Source: Geoanaerobacter pelophilus
GTDB lineage: Bacteria > Desulfobacterota > Desulfuromonadia > Geobacterales > DSM-12255
Assembly: GCF_018476885.1 (NCBI RefSeq)
Contig: NZ_JAHCVJ010000001.1
Location: 1,116,001-1,180,000 of the forward strand
Direction of reading: 5' to 3'
Length of the DNA: 64,000 nucleotides
Part shown: piece after piece, positions 46,746 through 55,289 of the stretch
Layout: each line of letters begins with the position of its first letter
Position numbering within the stretch: position 1 is the first letter of the stretch
Made by a program: the position numbers and the translations under genes
The notes under the pieces: generated by a model
Databases searched by the model: none
The model's input: the letters and a program-made list of their open reading frames with translations, nothing else
Told to the model about the DNA's origin: nothing

Positions 46746-47336
46746 TTACATCCCCTTCAGCTTCCACAGCGCCATCACCCCAAACAGCAGGAACATGGCC
46801 CCTGCGGTACGATGAATCCAGCAGAGCGGGACAAAGCGGACCAGCTGCTTGCCGGCAAATATCCCCAAGAGTGACACCAGCCATAATGCCAGAGTAGATC
46901 CGGCAAAGACCAGACTCATGCCAGCCAGACTTCCCGAATGCTGGGCAGCCTGGCTGGCCGTCACCAGCTGGGTCTTGTCGCCAAGTTCGGCCATAAAGAT
47001 CATGATGAAGGCGGTGCGAGCGGCGGTGGCGGCAGTTGGCGGTGTGCCGGCATCGTCATCTTCGCTGTCGCAGGCATGGCGCAAGGTGCTGTAACCGAAA
47101 TAGAGAAAGAGCAACCCGGAAACCAGCGTTACCCAGAAGATCGGCAACAGCAGGAACAGCACCTTGCCGACCACAACCGCAGCCAGGTTCAGCACGACAA
47201 AGGCTGCCGCTATCCCCACGAAAATCCGTTGCCACGGATAACGTAGCGCCAGCGCCATGGCAGCCAGCTGGGTTTTGTCACCCAGCTCTGCCAGAAAAAT
47301 CAAACCAAAGGTACTGAAAAAAATCGCGCTTTCCAT
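46746..47336 (-). CDS. TMEM165/GDT1 (UPF0016) family metal transporter
   Basis: A 196-residue membrane protein with six predicted helices in two homologous halves. Each half carries the family signature: A-E-L-G-D-K-T-Q near residues 16-23 and again near 115-122. Members export Mn2+ or exchange Ca2+/Mn2+ for protons. It is the last gene in line with htpX, terC and a small membrane protein gene, behind a manganese riboswitch, so Mn2+ efflux is the likely role. The gap to the upstream gene is 68 bases and no separate riboswitch lies there. Confidence 0.92.
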   Translation of the reverse strand: MESAIFFSTFGLIFLAELGDKTQLAAMALALRYPWQRIFVGIAAAFVVLNLAAVVVGKVLFLLLPIFWVTLVSGLLFLYFGYSTLRHACDSEDDDAGTPPTAATAARTAFIMIFMAELGDKTQLVTASQAAQHSGSLAGMSLVFAGSTLALWLVSLLGIFAGKQLVRFVPLCWIHRTAGAMFLLFGVMALWKLKGM

Positions 47337-47404
47337 TCCGGCTCCCCACTCAATATTTACTGCCCCTGCGTCACCAGCTTCACACTACTCCAACTTTCGC
47401 CCAT

Positions 47405-47842
47405 TCATCGCCGGTCATAGGGGATTGAAACGCTCTCCAACCTCTTTTTCTTGATGTAGCGGTAAATAAGGTAGCCGATCCCAGCCAGGAGAACAATTTC
47501 AAACAGGCCGATGCCCCCGCCGCCCATGGCGCCGGTTCCGGCAAAGCCGAGGCTACTGAACAACATCCCGCCCAGAAGTCCTCCCATCATCCCGCCGGCC
47601 ATACTCCGCATGAAACCGCCCCCTGCCTGCTGCTGAAAGGGGCTTGACGCAGGCGCGTACTGCTGCCGCGGCTGGTTCGGTTGCGAGTAAGAGCTGGCAG
47701 GCCTTGCATAACTGCGCGAGCCACGACTACCCATGGAGCGGCTGCCACCGGCTCTGGCTTCGGCGTTGAACTCCAGCACAGTGATGCTCAGAAACATAAC
47801 GGCGGCTAGCACTGCGAATGCTTTAACAAAGTATCTCTTCAT
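47405..47842 (-). CDS. Small Gly/Ser/Gln-rich exported membrane protein
   Basis: A 145-residue protein with a signal peptide (residues 1-30, ending near A-E-A-R-A). A low-complexity Ser/Gln/Pro segment follows, then a Gly/Met-rich stretch (G-G-M-M-G-G-L-L-G-G-M), a C-terminal transmembrane helix and a basic tail K-K-K-R. This layout matches the N-terminal part of bacterial Tim44-like proteins, but the Tim44 domain itself is missing. It lies 43 bases after terC on the same strand. The function is unknown; a link to metal or membrane stress follows only from the operon. Confidence 0.75.
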   Translation of the reverse strand: MKRYFVKAFAVLAAVMFLSITVLEFNAEARAGGSRSMGSRGSRSYARPASSYSQPNQPRQQYAPASSPFQQQAGGGFMRSMAGGMMGGLLGGMLFSSLGFAGTGAMGGGGIGLFEIVLLAGIGYLIYRYIKKKRLESVSIPYDRR

Positions 47843-47885
47843 TTCCTTACTCCTGAATGTAGCTTCTCCGGCAGAGCCGGGGTTG

Positions 47886-48635
47886 TCACCTTTCGGTGGA
47901 ATGTTCCAGATGCGGTTGATGGAGCTTGACTGGCGTGCCGCGGCGCATCCGCAGGTTAAGCATCTCCACCACTACCGAGAAAGCCATGGCAAAATAGATG
48001 TAACCCTTGGGGATATGCATGTCGAGCCCATCGCCGATCAGCGCCACGCCGATCAGCAGCAAAAAGCTCAATGCCAGCATCTTGATGGTGGGATGCTTCT
48101 CGACAAAGGCGCTGATCTTCCCCGAAAAAAGCATCATGAAGCCAACCGCTATGACCACCGCGCTAACCATGACAAGCAGTTGATTGGCCATTCCCAGCGC
48201 GGTGATAATGGAGTCGAGGGAAAACACGATATCCAGCAGCAGGATCTGCACGATTACCGCACCAAAGGTTGCCCCTACCCGAGCCGAGGCAATCTCTTGC
48301 TCGCCTTCGAGCTTTTCATGGATCTCCATGGTGCTTTTCCAGATCAGGAACAGCCCGCCGGACAACAGGATCAGGTCGCGGCCGGAGATCTCATTGCCAA
48401 GCACCGTGAACAGCGGTGACGTGAGTCCCATCAGCCAGGTGAGCGAGAACAGCAGCGCAATGCGGATAAACATTGCCAGGCCGAGGCCGACCAGCCTGGC
48501 CTTCTCCTGTTGCGCAACCGGAAGTTTACCGGCCTGGATCGAGATAAAAATGATGTTATCGATGCCGAGGACAATCTCCAGGGCAGTCAGGGTGACCAGT
48601 GCCAGCCATGCCTGTGGGTCAGTTAACCATGCCAT
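47886..48635 (-). CDS. TerC-family membrane protein (likely Mn2+ exporter)
   Basis: A 249-residue TerC protein with about seven transmembrane helices. The first helix reads L-E-I-V-L-G-I-D-N-I-I-F-I, and a later one reads L-D-I-V-F-S-L-D-S-I-I-T-A-L-G; these acidic motifs mark the family's metal path. TerC/Alx proteins export Mn2+ and are a classic target of yybP-ykoY riboswitches. It starts 3 bases after the htpX stop, so the two are co-translated. The riboswitch at 49575-49674 precedes the unit. Confidence 0.92.
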   Translation of the reverse strand: MAWLTDPQAWLALVTLTALEIVLGIDNIIFISIQAGKLPVAQQEKARLVGLGLAMFIRIALLFSLTWLMGLTSPLFTVLGNEISGRDLILLSGGLFLIWKSTMEIHEKLEGEQEIASARVGATFGAVIVQILLLDIVFSLDSIITALGMANQLLVMVSAVVIAVGFMMLFSGKISAFVEKHPTIKMLALSFLLLIGVALIGDGLDMHIPKGYIYFAMAFSVVVEMLNLRMRRGTPVKLHQPHLEHSTER

Positions 48636-48638
48636 TCG

Positions 48639-49499
48639 TTAGTTGCCCCCGCGGTAAGCCATATTTTCCAGCCGGGCGATCCGCTCCTCCATCGGAGGGT
48701 GAGTTGAGAACAGCTTCAACAGCGAGCCGCCGGCAAGCGGATTGACGATAAACATATGGGCCGAAGCAGGGCTCGCCTCCTGCATCGGGATCATCTGGCT
48801 GGCGTTGTGCAGCTTGCGCAGGGCATTGGCCAGGGCCAGCGGTCGGCCGCAGATCTTGGCGCCGGCCTCGTCGGCCAGGTACTCACGCGAGCGGGAGACC
48901 GCCATCTGGATCAGCATTGCCGCGATGGGAGCGATAATCGCCATGGCCAGGGACCCGACCAGGCTCCCCCCACCGTCATCGTCGTCGCTGCGGCCGGCGC
49001 CGAACATCGCCCCCCACTGGAGCATGTTGCCGAGCATGGAAATGGCTCCGGCAAATGTGGCGGCAATGGTGCTGATGAGGATATCGCGGTTCCCCACGTG
49101 TGCAAGCTCATGGGCCATTACCCCTTCCAACTCTTCAGGAGAAAGGATGCGCAGAATCCCGTCAGTTGCGGCAACAGCGGCATGCTCAGGGTTGCGGCCG
49201 GTGGCAAAGGCATTTGGGCTTTCGGAAGGGATGATGTACACCTTCGGCATCGGCAGTCCCGCCTGGATGGCCAATTTCCGCACCATGCCGAAGAATGCCG
49301 GGTTCTCGTGCTCGCCGATTTCCTGGGCGCCGTACATTTTCAGGACGATCTTGTCGGAAAACCAGTAGGAAAAGAAGTTCATGGCAGCGGCCATGAAAAA
49401 AGCAAAGACCATTCCGGTCTTGCCGCCGATAGCGCTCCCCATGAGCACCATCAGCACAGTGAGAAGTGACAGGAGAAAGGTTGTCTTGAGCCGGTTCAT
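48639..49499 (-). CDS. htpX: Membrane metalloprotease HtpX
   Basis: A 286-residue M48 protease of the inner membrane, involved in quality control of membrane proteins alongside FtsH. Two N-terminal helices are followed by the zinc motif H-E-L-A-H (in [11 protein letters not shown]) and E-Y-L-A-D-E-A-G, which supplies the third ligand. ATG 49499 has GGAGG 8 bases upstream; the longer frame to 49538 runs into the riboswitch terminator and is not used. It is first in the manganese-riboswitch operon, an uncommon position for htpX as far as I know. Confidence 0.95.
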   Translation of the reverse strand: MNRLKTTFLLSLLTVLMVLMGSAIGGKTGMVFAFFMAAAMNFFSYWFSDKIVLKMYGAQEIGEHENPAFFGMVRKLAIQAGLPMPKVYIIPSESPNAFATGRNPEHAAVAATDGILRILSPEELEGVMAHELAHVGNRDILISTIAATFAGAISMLGNMLQWGAMFGAGRSDDDDGGGSLVGSLAMAIIAPIAAMLIQMAVSRSREYLADEAGAKICGRPLALANALRKLHNASQMIPMQEASPASAHMFIVNPLAGGSLLKLFSTHPPMEERIARLENMAYRGGN

Positions 49500-49539
49500 C
49501 GTTTTTACCTCCAACATTTTGGTTGTTGCCGGGGGCAAT

Positions 49540-49583
49540 AAAAAAGACCTTTACCCTCGGCTGATTGCCTGGATAAAGGTCTT
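49540..49583 (-). terminator. Terminator of the manganese riboswitch
   Basis: Minus strand AAGACCTTTA and TAAAGGTCTT pair across a 19-base loop and are followed by TTTTT. The 5' arm contains the CCTTT that also closes riboswitch stem P1, so the two folds are mutually exclusive. Confidence 0.88.
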
Positions 49584-49674
49584 GTTGGCATGTGTATGCC
49601 CCGGTTCCGGGTCTTGCGACCGTCTTGACGGAAACCGGGTCGGTCATTTCTCCGACCGATAACTACTCCCCTTT
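49575..49674 (-). ncRNA. yybP-ykoY manganese riboswitch
   Basis: The minus strand starts AAAGGGGAGTAG and ends CAAGACCTTT, the two conserved ends of the yybP-ykoY element, with AAAGG pairing to CCTTT as P1. Inner hairpins CCGACC.../GGTCGG and the CCGTCAAGACGG region fit the folded aptamer. In studied members Mn2+ docks two loops and stabilises P1, freeing transcription. Here P1 formation would break the overlapping terminator, so Mn2+ should switch the htpX-terC unit on. Confidence 0.88.
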
Positions 49675-49684
49675 AATTTCAGTT

Positions 49685-49713
49685 ACTATAATTAGTCCGC
49701 CTGCGACTGTCAA
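49685..49713 (-). promoter_or_regulatory. Sigma-70 promoter of the manganese riboswitch operon
   Basis: TTGACA (49713-49708), a 17-base spacer and TATAGT (49690-49685) on the minus strand, placing transcription start close to the first base of the riboswitch. Confidence 0.8.
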
Positions 49714-49826
49714 GAGAGATTATTAGTTGGGTCGATTGACAGAAGTGTCAAGTCCGATAGACTTTTTTCGCCTGCCAGCTTCAAGTTCAGGCTATTTTTT
49801 CTGGTATTTCGCATAAATTACAGTAT

Positions 49827-49844
49827 AAGTAAAATAATTTACTT
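49827..49844. promoter_or_regulatory. Palindrome before sucC, possible operator
   Basis: AAGTAAA-ATAA-TTTACTT, a perfect 7-bp inverted repeat 24 bases before the sucC start, overlapping a TATAAG sequence that could be a -10 box. It may bind a repressor of the succinyl-CoA synthetase genes. Confidence 0.4.
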
Positions 49845-49867
49845 AAACTAAAAAGAAGGGGGACTCA

Positions 49868-51025
49868 GTGAATATTCACGAATACCAAGCCAAGGAGATC
49901 CTGAACGGATTTGGCATCCCGGTTCCCAGGGGCCGGGTGGCGTTGACGTCCGACCAGGTCGAACGTGCGGCCAAGGAGTTCGGCGGCCGTTGCGTCATCA
50001 AGGCCCAGATCTACGCCGGGGGACGTGGCAAGGCCGGCGGAGTCAAGCTGGTACATCATCCCGAGCAGGCGCAGGAGTTCGGTAAAGAGCTGTTCGGCAA
50101 ACGGCTCATTACTCCGCAGACCGGGCCGGAAGGGTTGAAGGTCCGCAGGATCCTGGTGGAGGAGGCGGTTGAGATCGCCCGTGAGTTCTACCTTTCCATT
50201 ACCCTGGACCGCAATACCTCGCGCTACAGCCTCATCGCCTCAGCCGAAGGCGGGGTTGAAATCGAGGAAGTTGCCAAAAAGAGTCCAGAAAAGATTCATG
50301 TGCTGCCGATCGACCCGTTCACCGGACTGCGCCCCTATCAGGCTCGCAAGATCGCCCTGGCACTGGGTCTCACCGGAACCGTGTGTGAAGATTGCGTGGA
50401 GCTGATCCAGAACCTCTATCGCTGCTGCCTGGAAAAAGACTGCTCCCTGGTGGAGATAAACCCGTTGACGGTGACCAAGGCCGGCTGGCTGCTCGCCATG
50501 GACGCCAAGATCAACTTTGACGACAACGCCATGTTCCGTCACCGCGAATACCCGGATATGATGGACTATTCACAGCTGGACCCCTTGGAAATAAACGCCG
50601 GCAAGTACGACCTTTCGTACATCAAGCTCTCCGGCAACATCGGCTGCATGGTTAATGGCGCCGGGCTTGCCATGGCCACCCTCGACGTGCTCAAGGAGTT
50701 CGGCGGCGAACCGGCAAACTTCCTGGACGTTGGGGGCGGGTCAACCCGCGAGAAAGTTGCCGAAGCGTTCAAGATCATCCTTGAAGACAGTGACGTCAAA
50801 GGGGTGTTCGTCAACATCTTCGGCGGCATCATGCGCTGCGACGTCATTGCCCAGGGGATTATCGAGGCCGCCTCGGAAGTGAAATGCACCCTGCCGATTG
50901 TCGTCCGGATGGACGGCAGCAAGGTTGAAGAGGGAAAACAGCTCCTGGCCGAATCTGGTCTCAATGTCCAGACTGCCGACACGCTCGGCGACGGGGCACA
51001 GCGGATCGTGTCAATGCTTGGCTAA
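49868..51025 (+). CDS. sucC: Succinate-CoA ligase (ADP-forming) subunit beta
   Basis: A 385-residue subunit of the TCA-cycle enzyme that links succinyl-CoA and succinate with ATP. It opens N-I-H-E-Y-Q-A-K-E-I-L, the start of the ATP-grasp fold, with G-G-R-G-K-A-G-G-V as the nucleotide loop, L-V-E-I-N-P-L in the middle, and G-G-G-S-T and F-G-G-I-M-R-C-D in the CoA-ligase domain. The start is GTG 49868 behind AAGAAGGGGG. It is 31 bases upstream of sucD. An AT-rich region with a palindrome precedes it. Confidence 0.96.
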   Translation: MNIHEYQAKEILNGFGIPVPRGRVALTSDQVERAAKEFGGRCVIKAQIYAGGRGKAGGVKLVHHPEQAQEFGKELFGKRLITPQTGPEGLKVRRILVEEAVEIAREFYLSITLDRNTSRYSLIASAEGGVEIEEVAKKSPEKIHVLPIDPFTGLRPYQARKIALALGLTGTVCEDCVELIQNLYRCCLEKDCSLVEINPLTVTKAGWLLAMDAKINFDDNAMFRHREYPDMMDYSQLDPLEINAGKYDLSYIKLSGNIGCMVNGAGLAMATLDVLKEFGGEPANFLDVGGGSTREKVAEAFKIILEDSDVKGVFVNIFGGIMRCDVIAQGIIEAASEVKCTLPIVVRMDGSKVEEGKQLLAESGLNVQTADTLGDGAQRIVSMLG

Positions 51026-51056
51026 TTTAACCACACCACCATAAAAGGAATCAGAC

Positions 51057-51944
51057 ATGGCAATTCTGATCAATAAAGACTCAAAAGTTCTTGTTCAGGG
51101 GATAACCGGCAGAAGCGGCCTCTTTCACACCCAGCAGTGCCGCGACTACGGCACGCACATAGTAGCCGGGGTCACTCCGGGGAGAGGCGGCATCCATATC
51201 GAAGGAATTCCGGTCTTCAATACCGTTGCCGAAGCGGTCCATTATACCGGCGCCACGGTTTCCATGATCTTCGTGCCGCCGCCGGGAGCGGCAGATGCGA
51301 TCCTGGAGGCATGCGAAGCCGGGCTGGAGCTGGCAGTATGCATTACGGAAGGAATACCGGTGCGTGACATGGTACTGGCGCGCCGTATCCAGCGCGAAAG
51401 CAAGACCAGGCTCATCGGCCCGAACTGCCCGGGTATCATCACCCCCGGCCAGTGCAAACTGGGCATCATGCCGGGCTACATCCACAAGCCGGGCAAGATC
51501 GGTATTGTCTCGCGCAGCGGCACCCTCACCTACGAGGCAGTGAAGCAGGTCACCGACGCCGGCCTGGGGCAATCCACCTGTGTCGGTATCGGCGGCGACC
51601 CGATCATCGGCATGAATTTCATCGATGTCCTAAAACTGTTCAATGAAGACCCGGATACCGAAGCGGTCATGATGATCGGCGAGATCGGCGGCGGCGCCGA
51701 AGAGGATGCAGCCAATTGGATCAAAGAAAATATGAAGAAGCCGGTGGCGGCCTTCATCGCCGGGGTCACCGCTCCTCCGGGCAAAAGGATGGGTCACGCC
51801 GGAGCCATTATCACCGGCGGCAAGGGCAAGGCGGAAGACAAGATCCGCACCTTGCAGGAGTGCGGGGTAACTGTTGCCACCAGTCCGACCAAGATGGGAG
51901 TAGCGGTGCTGGAAGCGATCAACGCAAAGCGCAAGAAAAAGTAG
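51057..51944 (+). CDS. sucD: Succinate-CoA ligase subunit alpha
   Basis: A 295-residue catalytic subunit partner of sucC. The CoA-binding Rossmann domain starts with V-Q-G-I-T-G-R-S-G, where most homologues have T-G-x-Q-G, and contains N-C-P-G-I. The phosphohistidine site reads M-G-H-A-G-A-I-I near residue 245. It shares an operon with sucC, and GGAATCAG is the nearest ribosome site. No terminator is visible before the promoter at 51978. Confidence 0.96.
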   Translation: MAILINKDSKVLVQGITGRSGLFHTQQCRDYGTHIVAGVTPGRGGIHIEGIPVFNTVAEAVHYTGATVSMIFVPPPGAADAILEACEAGLELAVCITEGIPVRDMVLARRIQRESKTRLIGPNCPGIITPGQCKLGIMPGYIHKPGKIGIVSRSGTLTYEAVKQVTDAGLGQSTCVGIGGDPIIGMNFIDVLKLFNEDPDTEAVMMIGEIGGGAEEDAANWIKENMKKPVAAFIAGVTAPPGKRMGHAGAIITGGKGKAEDKIRTLQECGVTVATSPTKMGVAVLEAINAKRKKK

Positions 51945-51977
51945 CCCATTCCGGCCTCTGGTCCGCCTGATTTTGCA

Positions 51978-52006
51978 TTGACAAAAGGAGCGTCATCACC
52001 TATTCT
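51978..52006 (+). promoter_or_regulatory. Sigma-70 promoter of the metX leader
   Basis: TTGACA at 51978-51983, a 17-base spacer and TATTCT at 52001-52006, about 65 bases before the SAM riboswitch. Confidence 0.7.
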
Positions 52007-52071
52007 ACCCTGACAATTTAATAACTTGCCGGAGTCGGATTCAAAAGTACGAATAAGACTTTGGCTGCCAG

Positions 52072-52159
52072 CTTATCAAGAGTGGTGGAGGGACAGGCCC
52101 TGCGAAACCACAGCAACCGGTCCGGAAACGGGCGCCAGGTGCTAATTCCTAGAGATGAG
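52072..52159 (+). ncRNA. SAM-I riboswitch (S box) upstream of metX
   Basis: CTTATC and GATGAG form P1, and the conserved blocks AAGAG, GGAGGGACAGGCCC, GCGAAACCACAGCAACC and GGTGCTAATTCC appear in order. A terminator and metX follow directly. SAM binding should end transcription early and reduce homoserine acetylation when methionine/SAM is plentiful. Confidence 0.93.
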
Positions 52160-52185
52160 CCGGGTGCTGACAAACGATACACTCA

Positions 52186-52216
52186 AAGCCCCTGCTCATC
52201 TTGCAGGGGCTTTTTT
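52186..52216 (+). terminator. Terminator of the SAM riboswitch, abutting metX start
   Basis: AAGCCCCTGC and GCAGGGGCTT pair across TCATCTT, followed by TTTTT ending at 52216. The start codon is the next base. The 3' arm holds the AGGGG that serves as ribosome site. Confidence 0.9.
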
Positions 52217-53317
52217 ATGCCGTACGGAATCGTTACAGAACAATCAATAACCTTCGACACCGATATCCGCCTGGAAAGCGGTCGAATCCTCGGGCCGATT
52301 ACGCTTGCCTATGAGACGTACGGCGAACTGAATGCCGACCGCTCCAATGCCATTCTCGTTGCTCACGCCTGGACCGGCAACGCCCATCTGGCGGGACGCT
52401 ATTCGGATGAAGAGCCGAAACCCGGCTGGTGGGACGCCATCGTCGGTCCCGGCTGCCTGCTGGACACCGACCGCTACTGCGTCATCTGCTCCAATGTCAT
52501 CGGCTCCTGCTACGGCTCCACTGGCCCCACCTCAATCAACCCAAAGACCGGCAAGCGGTACAACCTGTCATTCCCGGTCATCACGGTGCGCGACATGGTC
52601 CGGGCCCAGCAGTTGTTGATCGACCACCTGGGGATCAAACGCCTGGTGACCGTGCTCGGCGGCAGCATGGGCGGCATGCAGGCCCTGGAATGGGCAACCC
52701 AATACCCGGACCGGATAGCATCGGCCGTGGTGCTGGCCACCTCCCCCCGCCCTTCGGCACAGGCGATCTCCCTTAATGCCGTGGCCCGGTGGGCCATATT
52801 CAACGACCCTACCTGGAAAAAGGGGGAGTACAAGAAAAACCCCAAGGACGGCCTGGCGCTGGCCCGCGGCATCGGCCACATCACTTTCCTCTCCGATGAG
52901 TCGATGACCGCCAAGTTCGGCAGGCGCTTCTCGGCCAAAGACGGCCTGTTCGACTTTTTCGGCCAGTTCGAGGTGGAACGCTACCTCAACTACAACGGCT
53001 ACGGCTTTGTGGACCGATTCGACACCAACTCGTTTCTGTATCTCGCCAAGGCGCTGGACCTCTACGACGTTGCCTGGGGGTGCGAGTCACTGGAAGAGGC
53101 CTTTGAACCGGTGCAGGCGCCGATCCAGTTTTTTGCCTTCACCTCTGACTGGCTCTATCCGCCGGCCCAGACCGAAGAGATGGTCACTGCCCTGAAATCG
53201 CTGAACAAACCGGTGGAGTACCACCTCATCAATTCCCCCTACGGCCATGACGCCTTTCTCCTGGAACATGAGACCTTCACCCCCCAGGTCCGGGAGTTCC
53301 TGTCAAAGGTGCGGTGA
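52217..53317 (+). CDS. metX: Homoserine O-acetyltransferase (MetX)
   Basis: A 366-residue alpha/beta hydrolase that acetylates L-homoserine with acetyl-CoA, the first committed step to methionine. The nucleophile elbow L-G-G-S-M-G-G-M-Q places Ser150. Asp311 in T-S-D-W-L-Y and His344 in Y-G-H-D-A-F complete the triad. The oxyanion region L-A-T-S-P-R is present. The start is ATG 52217, immediately after the riboswitch terminator; the open frame back to 52061 runs through the riboswitch and is not coding. The 3' end overlaps the convergent GT4 gene by 15 bases. Some MetX-like proteins use other acyl-CoAs, but the SAM riboswitch supports methionine synthesis. Confidence 0.95.
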   Translation: MPYGIVTEQSITFDTDIRLESGRILGPITLAYETYGELNADRSNAILVAHAWTGNAHLAGRYSDEEPKPGWWDAIVGPGCLLDTDRYCVICSNVIGSCYGSTGPTSINPKTGKRYNLSFPVITVRDMVRAQQLLIDHLGIKRLVTVLGGSMGGMQALEWATQYPDRIASAVVLATSPRPSAQAISLNAVARWAIFNDPTWKKGEYKKNPKDGLALARGIGHITFLSDESMTAKFGRRFSAKDGLFDFFGQFEVERYLNYNGYGFVDRFDTNSFLYLAKALDLYDVAWGCESLEEAFEPVQAPIQFFAFTSDWLYPPAQTEEMVTALKSLNKPVEYHLINSPYGHDAFLLEHETFTPQVREFLSKVR

Positions 53318-54346
53318 GCAAGAATTAGCCCTTCCGGCGACCTTTTCGTACAACCGCAGATACCCTGCAGCCTCTTGTTCCGGCGAATGGCTCGTTTCAG
53401 CCATCCTGCGCCCTTCCATCCCCAGGTGACAACAGAGTCCAGGGTCTGCCAGCAACAGTTCCGCCTTGGCAGCAAATTCCTCAGCATCACGGTATAACAG
53501 GCCGTTAACGCCGTCGATCACCAGCGACCGGTTCCCTTCGACATCCGAGGCCAGCAGCGGTTTTCCCCACGCCATCCCCTCCAGAAGAGAATTGGCCATT
53601 CCCCCCTCAAAACTGGAACTGTTCACCACCACATCGGCAGTGCGATACAACGCTCCCATGTTGCGATGCTCAACCACCCCCAGGTATTCGACAAACGGAA
53701 AATCCGTCATCATGGCAAACAAGCGCTCGGCATACGACTGATCCAGAACCGGCCCCACCAGTTGCAACCGAACTGTGGGGTGACGGCTGTGAAGTTCCGC
53801 CACTGGCGGTAACGGCGAGATCAGATCCTTGACCGGCCGGATCCCTGCCGGAAGAAGAAAAATAAAGTCATCCCCCTGCCGCACTGTTGCGAGCCCTTTG
53901 TCCAAGGCAGGAAGCTCGACCCCTTGGGGTATGACCGTGATTCGCGCCGTAAGTGAGCGCGCCTCTGAGCCAAGACGAAGCGCAACGAGTTCGTGAAACG
54001 CCACCACCACCGCTGCCGATTCCAGACTTGCCAGGGTTTCATCACGTCGGTCATCGGCCAGGGTTTCATAGATATCTGAGCCGGTAAGAGTAACAATGAA
54101 TGGCACCCTGCCCTGCGCCCTGATTATCCGGGCAACGCTCCCCCCCAGATAGCCGTGAAAGGCGTGACACAGGTCAAAATTGCCGTTGAGCACAGAGGCA
54201 ACAACCTGATCTCCGGGCATATCGTCGAGCGAGAAGATGTGCAGGTCGCACCCCAGTTGCCGCAACTGCTTTGCCAGGCGCACTACAGTTACGGCATTGC
54301 CGCGCACCGCATCTCGCCAGTATGGGGTTATCAGGGCAACCCGCAT
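53303..54346 (-). CDS. Glycosyltransferase family 4
   Basis: A 347-residue GT-B enzyme. The N-terminal part reads [16 protein letters not shown], and the donor site shows [10 protein letters not shown] and the E-x7-E-like [14 protein letters not shown]. It is not in the glycan cluster at 37-44 kb. The C-terminus overlaps metX on the opposite strand by 15 bases. Acceptor and sugar are unknown. GGAGGATAATTAAA before the ATG gives a fair ribosome site. Confidence 0.88.
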   Translation of the reverse strand: MRVALITPYWRDAVRGNAVTVVRLAKQLRQLGCDLHIFSLDDMPGDQVVASVLNGNFDLCHAFHGYLGGSVARIIRAQGRVPFIVTLTGSDIYETLADDRRDETLASLESAAVVVAFHELVALRLGSEARSLTARITVIPQGVELPALDKGLATVRQGDDFIFLLPAGIRPVKDLISPLPPVAELHSRHPTVRLQLVGPVLDQSYAERLFAMMTDFPFVEYLGVVEHRNMGALYRTADVVVNSSSFEGGMANSLLEGMAWGKPLLASDVEGNRSLVIDGVNGLLYRDAEEFAAKAELLLADPGLCCHLGMEGRRMAETSHSPEQEAAGYLRLYEKVAGRANSCSPHL

Positions 54347-54463
54347 TTTAATTATCCTCCAAAGCCGGTAACAGGGGCATCGCCGAGACCGGGAAAGGGC
54401 AATCTCCTTGTTGACTGGGTAGTTTCATGGTATTCTCCGGGTATTCTTTCCGGGAGTCAGTCC

Positions 54464-55219
54464 ATGAAACTGGTAATTCTGGGGAGTGGCACATCCACCG
54501 GGATTCCCATGGTCGGCTGCCGCTGCCCGGTCTGCAGCTCTTCAGATCAGCATGACAAGCGCAGCAGGACGTCTCTCATGGTCGAGACCGGCGGCAGAAC
54601 CATCATTGTGGACACATCCACCGACCTTCGCCAGCAGGCCCTGCGTGAAGGTATCGAGCGGATCGATGCCGTACTGTTCACCCATGCCCATTCAGACCAC
54701 GTCAACGGCATCGATGATCTGCGCGGCTTTCATTTTATCCACCGCACTATTGTGCCATGCTACGGTGATGATGCAACAGTATCGGCCATTGTCGCCAGGT
54801 TCCCCTATATCTTCAAGGGACTTGAAGTTGAAGGCTATGCCCCGCTCATGGAGGCACACACCATCGATGGCCCATTCGAGCTGTTCGGCTGCAGGATCAC
54901 TCCGGTGCCACTCAAACACGGCCACCTGTCTGCAACCGGCTACCGCTTCAACAACGCCGCCTACCTTACCGACTGCAGCGAGATTCCCGACAGCTCGCTC
55001 CAGCTCCTCGAAGGACTGGAACTGCTGATCATAGATGCCCTCCGCTATACCCCGCACGAAAACCATTTCAACATAGATGAAGCTTTGAAGGTGATTGCGG
55101 CAATCGGCCCAAAACGGGCTGTGCTCACCCATCTTACCCATGAGGTAAGCCACAGCGACTCAACAAAACTTCCTGCCGGCTCTGAATTCGCCTATGACGG
55201 GTTGACTTTCGAACTGTAA
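54464..55219 (+). CDS. MBL-fold hydrolase, PhnP-like
   Basis: A 251-residue metallo-beta-lactamase-fold protein. T-H-A-H-S-D-H-V-N-G is the zinc motif, and the N-terminal G-S-G-T-S-T-G-I-P and C-R-C-P-V-C stretches are those of the PhnP/cyclic phosphodiesterase branch; the C-x-C-x2-C part may bind a structural zinc. Later histidines in L-K-H-G-H and T-H-L-T-H-E complete the site. ATG 54464 follows GGGAG; the longer frame to 54155 overlaps the divergent GT4 gene. No phosphonate genes are nearby, so the substrate is uncertain. Confidence 0.87.
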   Translation: MKLVILGSGTSTGIPMVGCRCPVCSSSDQHDKRSRTSLMVETGGRTIIVDTSTDLRQQALREGIERIDAVLFTHAHSDHVNGIDDLRGFHFIHRTIVPCYGDDATVSAIVARFPYIFKGLEVEGYAPLMEAHTIDGPFELFGCRITPVPLKHGHLSATGYRFNNAAYLTDCSEIPDSSLQLLEGLELLIIDALRYTPHENHFNIDEALKVIAAIGPKRAVLTHLTHEVSHSDSTKLPAGSEFAYDGLTFEL

Positions 55220-55233
55220 TCAGCCAGGCAATC

Positions 55234-55261
55234 TTGCATTACGGCTTGCGTGAAGTATTAT
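55234..55261 (+). promoter_or_regulatory. Putative promoter of the 614-residue protein gene
   Basis: TTGCAT at 55234-55239 and TATTAT at 55256-55261 with a 16-base spacer, 28 bases before the ATG at 55290. Confidence 0.5.
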
Positions 55262-55289
55262 TGAGTCGAATTCACAGAGGAATGCTGCA

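Noticed and set aside
49500-49647. Minus-strand open frames running through the htpX leader
   Set aside because: They translate the manganese riboswitch and terminator; the GGAGG site supports ATG 49499.
52061-52216. N-terminal extension of MetX
   Set aside because: The extra codons are the SAM riboswitch and its terminator.
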